This document shows positions 47,223 through 56,091 of a DNA stretch of 64,000 nt, in pieces. The stretch is from Delftia sp. PS-11 (GTDB lineage Bacteria > Pseudomonadota > Gammaproteobacteria > Burkholderiales > Burkholderiaceae_C): NCBI RefSeq assembly GCF_029870285.1, contig NZ_JACSYA010000005.1, forward strand, positions 177,677-241,676, in the 5' to 3' direction. Each line of letters starts with the position of its first letter. Positions within the stretch are counted from its first letter, which is position 1. The notes under the pieces were generated by a model. The model was not told the origin of the DNA. It did not search any database and saw only the letters and a program-made list of their open reading frames with translations. The translations under genes were made by a program, and so were the position numbers.

Positions 47223-47273
47223 TGCGGCCCGGCGGTGTGGCCGTCCCTGCTTGCCTGCAGGGCGAACGGACGC

Positions 47274-47299
47274 AAAAAAGCCCACCGAAGTGGGCTTTT
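47274..47299. terminator. Bidirectional rho-independent terminator
   Basis: The stem AGCCCAC (47279-47285) and GTGGGCT (47290-47296) with loop CGAA is flanked by A6 on the left and T4 on the right, so it works in both directions. It ends the siderophore-interacting gene on the plus strand and the tRNA on the minus strand. Confidence 0.88.
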
Positions 47300-47305
47300 G
47301 CATGT

Positions 47306-47382
<77 letters not shown>

Positions 47383-47418
47383 GTAATTCTGGCTTGCTGC
47401 AGTGCAGCGAAGATGCGT

Positions 47419-47447
47419 AGTATATCGCATATCTTTGCGCCGTGCAA
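47419..47447 (-). promoter_or_regulatory. Sigma-70 promoter of the initiator tRNA
   Basis: Read on the minus strand: TTGCAC (-35), exactly 17 bases, TATACT (-10). The start site should be about 30 bases before the tRNA 5' end at 47382. This is a strong match with optimal spacing. Confidence 0.8.
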
Positions 47448-47510
47448 AGAATGCTTGCCAACGCGCCATGCGGCAGCGCGGATGGGGCGGCTCGGTATAG
47501 TGCCCAACCC

Positions 47511-48896
47511 ATGGCCAAAGACAAAACCACATTCACCTGCAATGCCTGCGGCGGCACCAGCGCGCGCTGGCTGGGCAAATGCCCGGCCTGCGGCGCCTGG
47601 AACTCGCTGGTCGAAACCCTGGCCGAGCCTGCGGGCGGCGGCAAGAACCGCCTCAGCCAGCCCCAGGGCTATGCGGGTCTGGCCAATGCCCAGCCGGTGA
47701 CGCCGCTGTCGGCCATCGAGGCCCAGGACGTGGCGCGCACGCCCAGCGGCATCGAGGAGCTGGACCGCGTGCTCGGCGGCGGCGTGGTCGAGGGCGGCGT
47801 GGTGCTGATCGGGGGCGATCCCGGCATCGGCAAGTCCACGCTGCTGCTGCAGGCCATGGACGCGCTGCACCGCCTGGGCCTGCCCACGCTGTACGTGACC
47901 GGCGAGGAAAGCGGCGCCCAGGTGGCGCTGCGCTCGCGCCGCCTGGGGCTGGAGGCCAGCCAGGTCAATGTGCTGGCCGAAATCCAGCTCGAAAAAATCC
48001 TGGCCACCATGGAGGCCACGCAGCCCGCCGTGGTGGTCATCGACTCCATCCAGACCGTGTACTCGGACCAGCTGTCCTCGGCGCCGGGCTCGGTGGCCCA
48101 GGTGCGCGAATGCGCGGCGCATCTGACCCGTGCGGCCAAGACCACGGGCATCACCGTGATCCTGGTCGGCCATGTGACCAAGGAGGGCGCGCTGGCCGGC
48201 CCGCGCGTGCTGGAGCACATGGTGGACACGGTGCTGTATTTCGAGGGCGACACGCACAGCAACTTCCGGCTGGTGCGCGCCATCAAGAACCGCTTTGGCG
48301 CGGTCAACGAGATCGGTGTGTTCGCCATGACCGAGAAGGGCCTCAAGGGCGTGACCAACCCCAGCGCCATCTTCCTGTCCCAGCACAGCGAGCCCGTGCC
48401 CGGCTCGTGCGTGCTGGTCACGCTGGAGGGCACCCGCCCTTTGCTGGTGGAGATACAGGCCCTGGTGGACCAGGGCGGGCCCGCGCCACGGCGCCTGTCG
48501 GTGGGCCTGGACCGCGACCGCCTGGCCATGCTGCTGGCCGTGCTCAGCCGCCACGCAGGCGTGGCCTGCGCGGACCAGGATGTGTTCGTCAATGCCGTGG
48601 GCGGCGTGCGCATCAGCGAGCCTGCAGCCGATCTGGCGGTGATGTTGGCAATCACTTCCAGTCTGCGTGGCCGTGCGCTGCCCAAGGGTTTTCTGGCTTT
48701 TGGCGAAGTGGGCCTGGCCGGCGAGGTGCGGCCTGCGCCGCGCGGGCAGGAACGGCTCAAGGAGGCTGCCAAGCTGGGCTTCACCATGGCCGTGGTGCCC
48801 AAGGCCAACGCGCCCAAGAAAGCCATTGCGGGCCTGACCGTGCATGCCGTGGAGCGCGTGGACGAGGCCATGAATATCGTGCGGGGCATGGGTTGA
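47511..48896 (+). CDS. radA: DNA repair protein RadA
   Basis: A 461-residue RecA-like branch-migration ATPase. Its parts in order are an N-terminal zinc finger (C10, C13, C24, C27), Walker A GGDPGIGKST (101-110), the RadA motif KNRFG, and a C-terminal Lon-protease-like domain (DQDVFVNAVGGVRISEPAAD, GEVGLAGEVRP) without protease function. Length is normal. It processes recombination intermediates. It starts about 130 bases downstream of the divergent tRNA and is followed by a small membrane protein. Confidence 0.96.
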   Translation: MAKDKTTFTCNACGGTSARWLGKCPACGAWNSLVETLAEPAGGGKNRLSQPQGYAGLANAQPVTPLSAIEAQDVARTPSGIEELDRVLGGGVVEGGVVLIGGDPGIGKSTLLLQAMDALHRLGLPTLYVTGEESGAQVALRSRRLGLEASQVNVLAEIQLEKILATMEATQPAVVVIDSIQTVYSDQLSSAPGSVAQVRECAAHLTRAAKTTGITVILVGHVTKEGALAGPRVLEHMVDTVLYFEGDTHSNFRLVRAIKNRFGAVNEIGVFAMTEKGLKGVTNPSAIFLSQHSEPVPGSCVLVTLEGTRPLLVEIQALVDQGGPAPRRLSVGLDRDRLAMLLAVLSRHAGVACADQDVFVNAVGGVRISEPAADLAVMLAITSSLRGRALPKGFLAFGEVGLAGEVRPAPRGQERLKEAAKLGFTMAVVPKANAPKKAIAGLTVHAVERVDEAMNIVRGMG

Positions 48897-48975
48897 ACGC
48901 CTGGCCGAGCGCTCCGAGGGGGCATACGCACTGTCCGCAGCGGCCCCCGGGCGTGCGCATAAGACAATCGGCGCC

Positions 48976-49404
48976 ATGAATTTGCGCAATATCCTGATTC
49001 CTCTGGGCCTGCTGGCATTGCTGGTGGCGGCGCACCAGTCCTACGGCTGGCTGGGTGTGTTCGCGGTGGGCGGCGGCATCGTGATGTGGCTGCTGCTGCA
49101 TTTCACGCGGCTGATGTCCATCATGCGAAAGGCCTCGGACCGGCCCATGGGCTATGTGGGCAGCGCCGTGATGCTCAACGTCAAGCTGCGGCCCAAGGTG
49201 TCGCTGATGCATGTGGTGGCCATGACGCGCTCGCTGGGCGAGCGCCTGTCCGAAGAAGGCCAGCAGCCCGAGATCTACCGCTGGACCGATGGCACGCAGT
49301 CGCATGTGACCTGCGAGTTCATGAGCGGCCGCCTCGTGAAGTGGTCGCTGGAGCGCCCCGTGCAGCCGCCGCAGCAAGATCCTGCGGGAGCCCCCGCGCC
49401 CTAG
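48976..49404 (+). CDS. Small membrane protein of unknown function
   Basis: A 142-residue protein I do not recognise. It has two adjacent hydrophobic helices (about residues 6-22 and 25-42), then a soluble domain with GYVGSAVMLNVKLRPKVSLM, LGERLSEEGQQPEIYRWTDG and a C-terminal proline/alanine tail. The domain alternates short hydrophobic and polar stretches as in a small alpha/beta fold. It lies between radA and ilvE, 79 bases after radA, and codon use matches its neighbours, so it is probably a real conserved gene. A role cannot be given. Confidence 0.72.
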   Translation: MNLRNILIPLGLLALLVAAHQSYGWLGVFAVGGGIVMWLLLHFTRLMSIMRKASDRPMGYVGSAVMLNVKLRPKVSLMHVVAMTRSLGERLSEEGQQPEIYRWTDGTQSHVTCEFMSGRLVKWSLERPVQPPQQDPAGAPAP

Positions 49405-49447
49405 AATAGCGGGTTGGCATTCTGTTCAACCCCCTGAGGATGTTCCT

Positions 49448-50386
49448 ATGAGCCCCGTTGTTCCCTCGATGGCCGACCGTGACGGCAAGATCTGGATGGA
49501 TGGCCAGATGGTGGACTGGCGCGACGCCAAGATCCATGTGCTGACCCATACGCTGCACTACGGTTGCGGCGCCTTCGAGGGCGTGCGCGCCTACCACACC
49601 GAGCAGGGTCCAGCCATCTTCCGCCTGCAGGACCATACCAGGCGCCTGTTCAACAGCGCCAAGATCCTGCGCATGCAGATTCCGTTCACCCAGGACGCGG
49701 TGAACCAGGCCCAGGTCGATGTGGTGCGCGCCAACGGGCTGCAGTCCTGCTACCTGCGCCCGCTGACCTGGATCGGCGACCGCAAGCTGGGCGTCTCGCC
49801 CAAGGGCAACACCATCCACCTGATGGTGGCCGCCTGGGCCTGGGGCGCCTACCTGGGCGAGGAAGGCATGCAGCGCGGCATCCGCGTCAAGGTGTCGAGC
49901 TTCACGCGCCACCATGTGAACATCACCATGAGCCAGGCCAAGGCGGTGAGCAACTACACCAACTCCATCCTGGCCAATACCGAGGCGCTGGACGATGGCT
50001 ACGATGAGGCCATCTTGCTGGACGCCTCTGGCTTCGTCTCCGAAGGCTCGGGCGAGAACATCTTCGTCATCAAGGACGGCGTGGTCTACACGCCCGACCT
50101 GTCGGCCGGCGCGCTCAACGGCATCACGCGCAACACGGTGATGCACATCTGCAAGGACCTGGGCCTGGAAGTGGTGCAAAAGCGCATCACCCGCGACGAA
50201 CTGTACATCGCCGACGAGGTCTTCTTCACCGGAACGGCCGCCGAGGTCACGCCCATCCGCGAGGTGGACCGCATCGAGATCGGCACGGGCAGCCGCGGCC
50301 CCCTCACCGAGAAGATCCAGCAGGCCTTCTTTGACATCGTCAACGGCCGCAACCCCAAGTACGCCCACTGGCTGACTCGGGTCTGA
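49448..50386 (+). CDS. ilvE: Branched-chain amino acid aminotransferase
   Basis: A 312-residue fold-type IV PLP enzyme that makes leucine, isoleucine and valine from their keto acids with glutamate. PLP lysine K165 is in MSQAKAVSNYTNS. Family segments are LHYGCGAFEGVRAY, EAILLDASGFVSEGSGENIF and EVFFTGTAAEVTPI. GAGGA precedes the ATG. It is followed 35 bases later by a small zinc-finger protein, a pairing common in Burkholderiales. Confidence 0.95.
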   Translation: MSPVVPSMADRDGKIWMDGQMVDWRDAKIHVLTHTLHYGCGAFEGVRAYHTEQGPAIFRLQDHTRRLFNSAKILRMQIPFTQDAVNQAQVDVVRANGLQSCYLRPLTWIGDRKLGVSPKGNTIHLMVAAWAWGAYLGEEGMQRGIRVKVSSFTRHHVNITMSQAKAVSNYTNSILANTEALDDGYDEAILLDASGFVSEGSGENIFVIKDGVVYTPDLSAGALNGITRNTVMHICKDLGLEVVQKRITRDELYIADEVFFTGTAAEVTPIREVDRIEIGTGSRGPLTEKIQQAFFDIVNGRNPKYAHWLTRV

Positions 50387-50421
50387 GCACCCTTAGAGAC
50401 CCACGAAAGAGATACGAAAAC

Positions 50422-50631
50422 ATGACAACGAACGCCACCGTCGAACTGGCTGCCAAGGACCTCAACGCCCAGGGCGGCGTGTTCTGCCCCAGCCCCAAGG
50501 CCGACATGAAGCTGTGGAACAGCCATCCCAAGGTCTACCTGGACGTGGCCCACACCGGCGAAGCCAAGTGCCCCTACTGCGGCACGCTGTATCGCCTCAA
50601 GGCGGGCGAGGTCTTCGCGGGCGGCCACTGA
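50422..50631 (+). CDS. Small zinc-finger protein (zf-CHCC type)
   Basis: A 69-residue protein with candidate zinc ligands C22, H35, C50 and C53 in the pattern C-x12-H-x14-C-x2-C (FCPSPK, NSHPKVYL, AKCPYCGTLYRL). It resembles the CHCC domain of the NDUFS6 subunit of complex I. It is probably cotranscribed with ilvE. A role in iron-sulfur or respiratory-complex assembly is only suggested by the domain. Confidence 0.82.
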   Translation: MTTNATVELAAKDLNAQGGVFCPSPKADMKLWNSHPKVYLDVAHTGEAKCPYCGTLYRLKAGEVFAGGH

Positions 50632-50650
50632 GCCGGCGCCACGACGAAAG

Positions 50651-50673
50651 AAACAGGCCATTGGCCTGTTTTT
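50651..50673. terminator. Rho-independent terminator between convergent genes
   Basis: The stem AAACAGGCC (50651-50659) and GGCCTGTTT (50663-50671) around ATT runs into further Ts, and A-rich sequence lies on the other side. It sits between the zinc-finger stop and the glycosyltransferase stop at 50679 and can serve both. Confidence 0.87.
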
Positions 50674-50678
50674 CCGTT

Positions 50679-51626
50679 TCAGACGCCTGCCGGCCGCTGG
50701 TGCAGCGCCTGGTGCCAGATGCTGCCCGGCGCAGCCGGGCCATGCAAGGCCATCATGTCCGTGAAATGGCGCCGTTCGCCGCCGCGCAGCTTGATGATGG
50801 GCGCCGCCACGGCTGGCGCCTTCGCCAGGCACAGCTGGGGGTAGAGCAAATACCATTTCCAGCGCAGCGCGGCATGGTAGAAAAACGCCGTATCCTCCGC
50901 TTTGAACAGCTCCAGCTGCGCATCGCCAAGGCGCCGCATGACCTGCTGCGCCGCCACATGGATCAGCAGGTAGGCCGGGTCTGGAATGCGCTGCAGGATG
51001 TCTGCCGCATCCGGCCTGGACTGCAGGCGCTGCAGGTAGGGCGCAGTACCCTCGGTGATCAGCGCCTGGTGAAACTCCTGTTGCCACTGCGATACAAAGC
51101 GCGAGCCGGCCGGCGCGCAAAATGCCCAGCTCTCGATGACGGGAAAGCGCTCGTCGCTGGTGAAGCCCTGCAGGTAAAAGCCTGCCAGCTCGCATGAGCC
51201 GGCGGGTGTCATCCAGTCCAGCGGAGCAGTCAGCAGCGTGGTGGCATCGAACCAGTAGCCGCCATGGCGGGCCACGAGGTACAGGCGCAGCCAGTCCGAC
51301 TGCTTGGTGGGATGGAGCTGATCGAACTGTCCCGGCAGATCTTCGGGGGCCACGTGCTGGCGCACATTGTGCGGCCCTACGACGATGATCTCATGGCCGG
51401 GACATTGGTGGTGCCAGCTTTGCACGCATTGCTGCACGAAGGGGTCGAGCTGCGCCTGGTTCCAGTAGGTCCAGATCTTTTTCGGGATCTGCGCCAGCGG
51501 GCCATCGGCTGCCAGGGTCGGTCTGGACAGCCTGATCGGCGCGGGCATGGTGTAATTTGCGCCGATTTCGGATGGCGCTGCCCAGCGATGGAGCAGCCTG
51601 AATAAGACCGCAGGAATATTTTTCAT
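50679..51626 (-). CDS. GT32-like glycosyltransferase (capsular polysaccharide synthesis family)
   Basis: A 315-residue protein of the capsular-polysaccharide-synthesis/GT32 group. After a short N-terminal leader, residues 48-56 read PKKIWTYWN, and the conserved core is TKQSDWLRLYLVARHGGYWF plus D127-A-T, where the aspartate pair stands in for the metal-binding DxD. The second domain is helical with aromatic repeats. It is divergent from an O-antigen ligase and is a paralogue of the enzyme at 55112-56083. It probably adds a hexose in the LPS core or a surface glycan; the donor and linkage are unknown. Confidence 0.83.
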   Translation of the reverse strand: MKNIPAVLFRLLHRWAAPSEIGANYTMPAPIRLSRPTLAADGPLAQIPKKIWTYWNQAQLDPFVQQCVQSWHHQCPGHEIIVVGPHNVRQHVAPEDLPGQFDQLHPTKQSDWLRLYLVARHGGYWFDATTLLTAPLDWMTPAGSCELAGFYLQGFTSDERFPVIESWAFCAPAGSRFVSQWQQEFHQALITEGTAPYLQRLQSRPDAADILQRIPDPAYLLIHVAAQQVMRRLGDAQLELFKAEDTAFFYHAALRWKWYLLYPQLCLAKAPAVAAPIIKLRGGERRHFTDMMALHGPAAPGSIWHQALHQRPAGV

Positions 51627-51679
51627 GAGCGGGTGGAAAGCGGATTGCCTGCATTTTGGGGCAGAAAGTCGCGGTCTTG

Positions 51680-52969
51680 ATGAGAATTGAAAAGATGCAA
51701 CTGCCAGCGCAACTCACGACGCTGGCGGCTTTTTTGGTACCCGGCCTGGCCTTGTGGCTGCGCTCGGGCTATTCGTATGGTCCGGCCCTGATGCTGCTGG
51801 GCGCGCTGTGTTTTGCGCCGAAGTGGATACGCCGCCGGCCCGAGCCTGCAACCCTGTGGCTGGCAGCGCTGCTGTGTGCCATGGCCGTCATGTGGTTCGG
51901 CCTGTCCGAGCTGGAGATGGGCCTGGCGCGCTGGGACCGCCCTGTCAAATTCCTGCTGGGCGCCGTGTGCCTGTTTTTCGTGGCCGCTTTCCCGCCCCGA
52001 CCCGAGGCCTTTCAATGGGGCCTGATCCTGGGCTGCGTGGGTGCCGGTGGGCTGGGGCTGTGGCAGGTCTATGGGCAGGGCATGGATCGCGCCAACGGCT
52101 ACACCAATGCCATCCAGTGGGGCAACACGGCGCTGCTCATGGCCATCTGGCTGGGCGTGCACATGGCGGTCTACTGGCGCCAGTGGCATCCGGCCTTCAA
52201 GGCGCTGGCCGGTGCGGGCATGCTCATGGGCCTGCACGCCTCGGTGCTGTCGGCCTCGCGCGGCGGCTGGGCGGCCCTGGCCGCCGTTGTCCCGCTGGCG
52301 CTCTTTTTCGTTTGGAAATTGCGGCGCGAAGCGCTGGGGCGGCTGGTGCTAGGCATGCTGGGCATGCTGCTGGCCGTCGGCCTGGCCAATGAGTCCATGC
52401 TCAGAAACCGCATGGAGCTGGCCGCCCGCGAGGTCAATCAGTTCGTGGGCGAGCAGGGCACCCAGTCTTCCATGGGCATACGGCTGGAGCAATACCGGCT
52501 GGCCTGGGACATGATCCGCGAGAAGCCCCTGCAAGGCTGGGGCATGCGCGGCTATGTGCAGGAGATGCAGCGGCGCGTGGATGGCGGCAGCTACAGCCCC
52601 TCCATCCGGGAGTACAACTTCATCCATAACGAAATACTCGATCTGTGGGTCAAGATGGGCATCGCCGGCGTGTTGCTGCAAATGACGCTGTTCGTCTCGA
52701 TTGCCGTGCTGTTCTGGCCGACAGACCGGCGCATGCAGTGCGCCGCAGCCGATCCCGGGCGCTGGCGCGCGCTGCTGGCGCTGCGCCTGAGCGGCGTGCT
52801 GCTGGCCCTGTGCTATGGCATCTTTGGCATGTCGCAGCAGTTCTTCGTACACAACAGCGGCAGCCTGGTCTTTGTGTTCTGCCTGGTGACGCTGTGGTCC
52901 GGCCTGCTGGGCCAGGAGCGTGCAGCCCGCCTGGCCTCGAGCGCCTCCACGCAGGCGCGCTGCCCATGA
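51680..52969 (+). CDS. O-antigen ligase/polymerase family membrane protein
   Basis: A 429-residue protein with about ten helices and one large periplasmic loop, typical of the O-antigen ligase (WaaL) and Wzy family. The loop between helices 7 and 8 has GIRLEQYRLAWDMIREKPLQ, GWGMRGY and SPSIREYNFIHNEILDLWVKMG; the H-N-x2-LD part is a hallmark of the family. It would join glycan to lipid A-core or polymerise units in the periplasm. A start at 51695 is also possible. Its stop overlaps the next gene by four bases. Confidence 0.85.
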   Translation: MRIEKMQLPAQLTTLAAFLVPGLALWLRSGYSYGPALMLLGALCFAPKWIRRRPEPATLWLAALLCAMAVMWFGLSELEMGLARWDRPVKFLLGAVCLFFVAAFPPRPEAFQWGLILGCVGAGGLGLWQVYGQGMDRANGYTNAIQWGNTALLMAIWLGVHMAVYWRQWHPAFKALAGAGMLMGLHASVLSASRGGWAALAAVVPLALFFVWKLRREALGRLVLGMLGMLLAVGLANESMLRNRMELAAREVNQFVGEQGTQSSMGIRLEQYRLAWDMIREKPLQGWGMRGYVQEMQRRVDGGSYSPSIREYNFIHNEILDLWVKMGIAGVLLQMTLFVSIAVLFWPTDRRMQCAAADPGRWRALLALRLSGVLLALCYGIFGMSQQFFVHNSGSLVFVFCLVTLWSGLLGQERAARLASSASTQARCP

Positions 52970-54108
52970 GTACGACGCCAGCCACGCACCGCAGCGCCGG
53001 CGCCCGTCCCCGGGTGCTGCACTTCGTCACCGGAGGCTTCTCGGGCGCGACCCAGGTGGCAGTGGATCTGGCGCTGGCCCATCTGGCCTCGGGGCGTTTC
53101 ACGCCGAAGCTGGTGCTGCGCCGCAAGCGCAACACCGAGGCGGCCCGCGTCGATGCCTTGCGCGCGCGCGGCCTCGATGTCGAGGTCGTGCCCGGCTGGG
53201 CGCATGCCGCCACCGTGGCCGAACTGGTGCGTGTGTGCCGCCAGTGGCAGCCTGACATCCTCGTCGCCCATGGCTACAGCGAGCATCTGTGGGGCCGCTA
53301 TGCGGGCCTGATCGCCAAGGTGCCCTGCCTGGTCCATGTGGAGCACAACTCGCGCGAGCGCTACACGCGCTGGCGGCTGGCCCAGGCGCGCTGGCTGGCG
53401 CAGCGCACGGCGGCCATCATCGGCGTCTCCGAAGGCGTGCGCCAGAGCCTGCTGGCCCATGGCTTTCCTGCCGGAAAAACGCATGCCATCAGCAACGGCA
53501 TCCAGGTGGCGCCATTCGAGGCGCCGCCGCCGCCGCTGGCCGAGCGCGTGCCCGGCATCGTCATGGCTGCGCGTTTTGCGCGGCAAAAGGACCATGCCAG
53601 CTTGCTGCGCGCGCTGGCCGTGCTGCGCGAGCGCGGCCTCACGCCCCCGCTGCACCTGGCAGGCGCCGGCAAGGAGCGGCTGCAAAATGCGGCGCGCCGG
53701 CTGAGCGAGCAACTGGGCCTGCAGGAGCAGGTGCGCTTCCTGGGCCTGTGCAAGGACGTGCCCGGCCTGCTGCGCTCCCATCAGGTCTGCGTGCTGTCCA
53801 CGCATTACGAAGGCATGCCCCTGTCGCTGATCGAGGGCATGGCCGCCGGCTGCGTGGTGGTCGGCAGCCGCGTGGTGGGCGTGCAGGAAGTGCTGCGCCA
53901 TGGCGACAACGGCCTGCTGGCCGGGCATGCCGATCCCGTGTCGCTGGCCGATGCCCTGCAGGCCGCGCTGTGCGATGCCGCCCAGGCCCAGCGCATGGCC
54001 GATGCCGCACGCGCCGAGGCCCTGGAGCGTTACAGCCAGGCGCGCATGACCGCTGACTATGAAAACCTTTTCGAGTCCCTGCTGCGCCAGGGCGTGCAGG
54101 CACGATGA
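52966..54108 (+). CDS. GT4 glycosyltransferase (GT-B fold)
   Basis: A 380-residue GT4 enzyme. The N-terminal half has VLHFVTGGFSGATQVAVDLA, close to the start of GT4 transferases, and HVEHNSRERYTRWRLAQARW. The C-terminal nucleotide-binding half has VMAARFARQKDHASLLRALA, LAGAGKERL, VRFLGLCKDVPGLL and the motif STHYEGMPLSLIEGMAAGC with the donor-phosphate EGMPLSLIE. ATGA overlaps the upstream stop and the GT2 start follows with another ATGA overlap, so the genes are tightly coupled. Confidence 0.88.
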   Translation: MSTTPATHRSAGARPRVLHFVTGGFSGATQVAVDLALAHLASGRFTPKLVLRRKRNTEAARVDALRARGLDVEVVPGWAHAATVAELVRVCRQWQPDILVAHGYSEHLWGRYAGLIAKVPCLVHVEHNSRERYTRWRLAQARWLAQRTAAIIGVSEGVRQSLLAHGFPAGKTHAISNGIQVAPFEAPPPPLAERVPGIVMAARFARQKDHASLLRALAVLRERGLTPPLHLAGAGKERLQNAARRLSEQLGLQEQVRFLGLCKDVPGLLRSHQVCVLSTHYEGMPLSLIEGMAAGCVVVGSRVVGVQEVLRHGDNGLLAGHADPVSLADALQAALCDAAQAQRMADAARAEALERYSQARMTADYENLFESLLRQGVQAR

Positions 54109-55106
54109 TGAACTGGCTCAGCATTCTGGTTCCCGTCTACAACGTGGAGCCCTATCTGGCCGAATGCCTGGAGTCCGTGGTCAGCCAGGCCGGCGAGGGC
54201 GTTGAAATCCTCGTGCTCGACGACTGCTCCACCGATGGCTCCTGGGCACTGATGCAGCAGTTGGCTGCCCGCTGGCCGCAGCGCCTGCGCCTGATGCGGC
54301 ATGAGCGCAACGGCGGCCTGAGCGCGGCGCGCAACACCATGATCGGCGCAGCCACGGGCGAGTACCTGTGGTTTCTGGATTCGGACGACAAGCTGCTGCC
54401 CGGCGCCATGGGCGAGCTGCGCCAGATTGTGCAAAGCCAGGCGCCCGACGTGGTGCTGTGCGATTTCGCGGTCTGGCGCGAGCGCCCGCGCCTGAAGCAC
54501 CGCCTGCGTGGAGAGCTGCACCGGCGCAGCTTCAGCGGTCCATCGGGCACGCTGGGCCGCAGCCGCGATGTGCTGCTGGCCGGGCTGCTGGAGACCGGGC
54601 TGCTGCATGCCTGGTCCAAGATCTCGCGCCGCAGCCTGTGGGATACATCCCTGCGCTTTCCCGAGGGGCGGTATTTCGAGGACATGATGGCCATGCCGCT
54701 GATGGCGCTGCGCTGCGCAAGCTTCTACCACTGCCCGCGCCCCTGGGTGGCCTACCGCCAGCGCGGCGACAGCATCCTGGCCACCATGAACGAACGCAAG
54801 GCCCTGGACCAGGCCGGCGCGCTGCGCCCGCTGGCCGAGGCCCTGGGCACGCAGGGACACGCCCCCGCGCTGCGCCTGGCCTGGGCGCTGCAGTGCGCAC
54901 GCAACTACACGGGCGCCATGCGCTACTTGCAGCGGCAGGCCGCCACCCTGGGCGAAGCCCGCACCCGTGCGCTGGCCCAGTCGCTGCGCGAGGCCTTCGA
55001 GGCCTCTTCGCCGATGACGGCGCAGCAGTTGCAGGCAGCCTGCTGGCGCAAGGGCTGGTGGCTGCGCGGCGCCCGGTTCCGGCGCTGGTGGAACATAAAG
55101 TGGTAA
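54105..55106 (+). CDS. GT2 glycosyltransferase
   Basis: A 333-residue GT-A enzyme. The first half is classical GT2: LSILVPVYNVEPYLAECLES, LDDCSTDGSW with a nucleotide-binding aspartate, and ATGEYLWFLDSDDKLLPG with the metal-binding DxD (DSDD). A helical C-terminal part of about 150 residues follows. Start overlaps the GT4 stop (ATGA, 54105-54108). The sugar and acceptor are unknown; it acts in the cytoplasm on a lipid-linked glycan. Confidence 0.88.
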   Translation: MMNWLSILVPVYNVEPYLAECLESVVSQAGEGVEILVLDDCSTDGSWALMQQLAARWPQRLRLMRHERNGGLSAARNTMIGAATGEYLWFLDSDDKLLPGAMGELRQIVQSQAPDVVLCDFAVWRERPRLKHRLRGELHRRSFSGPSGTLGRSRDVLLAGLLETGLLHAWSKISRRSLWDTSLRFPEGRYFEDMMAMPLMALRCASFYHCPRPWVAYRQRGDSILATMNERKALDQAGALRPLAEALGTQGHAPALRLAWALQCARNYTGAMRYLQRQAATLGEARTRALAQSLREAFEASSPMTAQQLQAACWRKGWWLRGARFRRWWNIKW

Positions 55107-55111
55107 CAGCC

Positions 55112-56083
55112 ATGGCCGACAAACTCCCATTGAAAACCCGTGGCGAACTGTGGCTGGCGGCCTGGATGCGCCGCTACTACCAGCTGCGCCAACGCACGCT
55201 GGAGACGGCGCCCGCCCAGCGCTTCACACGCTATGACATCGGCGCAGCCTCGCCCGCCGATACCGGCGCTGCCCCGCGCAGCGGCACCATCCCGCGCATC
55301 ATCTGGGCCTACTGGAACGGCCCGCAGCCGCCGCTGCTGATCCAGCGCTGCTTTGACAACTGGGCACGCCTGAACCCCGGCTACAGCATCCGCATCCTCA
55401 ACGACGCATCGCTGCCCCAGTACCTGCCCGACCTGCCTCAGACCGTGCATGCGCTGACCGTGGCCAAGCGCTCGGACTGGGTGCGGCTGGAGCTGCTGCA
55501 CCGCCATGGCGGCATCTGGCTCGATGCCAGCACCATCCTCACCGAATCCCTGGACTGGGTGCTGGAGCAGCAGCAGCGCACCCAGGCCGACCTGGTGGGC
55601 TACTACCTGGACCGCTACACCAGCGACCCGGCCTGCCCCGTGGTCGAGAGCTGGTTCATGGCGGCTCCGCCTGCCAGCGCCTTCATCCGCGACCTGCAGC
55701 GCGAATTCGCCGGCGAGGTGGTCGGGCGCAGCGGCGAGCAATACATCGAACATCTGCGCGCGCGTGGCGACTACGAGCAGCTGCGCCAGAACATCGACAT
55801 CCCGGCCTACCTGAGCATCCATCTGGCCATGCAGGCCACGCTGCGCAGCGGCAGCAGCTACCGCCTGTGCCTGGCCCGCGCCGAGGACGGCCCCTTTTTC
55901 CTGCATGTGAAGGGCGATTGGCGCCGCGCCCCGCTCAAGATCCGTCTGATGTTTTCGCGCGCCGCCCGGGCGCCGGCGCCGCTGGTCAAGCTGCGCGCGC
56001 CCGACCGCAAGAAACTCGACCTCTACCTGGAGCGCGGCCTGTACGTGCCCGGCAGCATCGCCGACCGCTATCTGCCGCCCTGA
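55112..56083 (+). CDS. GT32-like glycosyltransferase (paralogue of the 50679 gene)
   Basis: A 323-residue enzyme of the same capsular-polysaccharide/GT32 group. It has PRIIWAYWNGPQPP, then AKRSDWVRLELLHRHGGIWL with D138-A-S replacing DxD, aligned exactly with the first copy. Start MADKLPLKTRGELW follows GT2 by five bases; GTA-ACA-GCC upstream gives no better start. The two paralogues bracket the ligase-GT4-GT2 genes and may add different sugars to the same chain. Confidence 0.84.
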   Translation: MADKLPLKTRGELWLAAWMRRYYQLRQRTLETAPAQRFTRYDIGAASPADTGAAPRSGTIPRIIWAYWNGPQPPLLIQRCFDNWARLNPGYSIRILNDASLPQYLPDLPQTVHALTVAKRSDWVRLELLHRHGGIWLDASTILTESLDWVLEQQQRTQADLVGYYLDRYTSDPACPVVESWFMAAPPASAFIRDLQREFAGEVVGRSGEQYIEHLRARGDYEQLRQNIDIPAYLSIHLAMQATLRSGSSYRLCLARAEDGPFFLHVKGDWRRAPLKIRLMFSRAARAPAPLVKLRAPDRKKLDLYLERGLYVPGSIADRYLPP

Positions 56084-56091
56084 GGGAGTGC

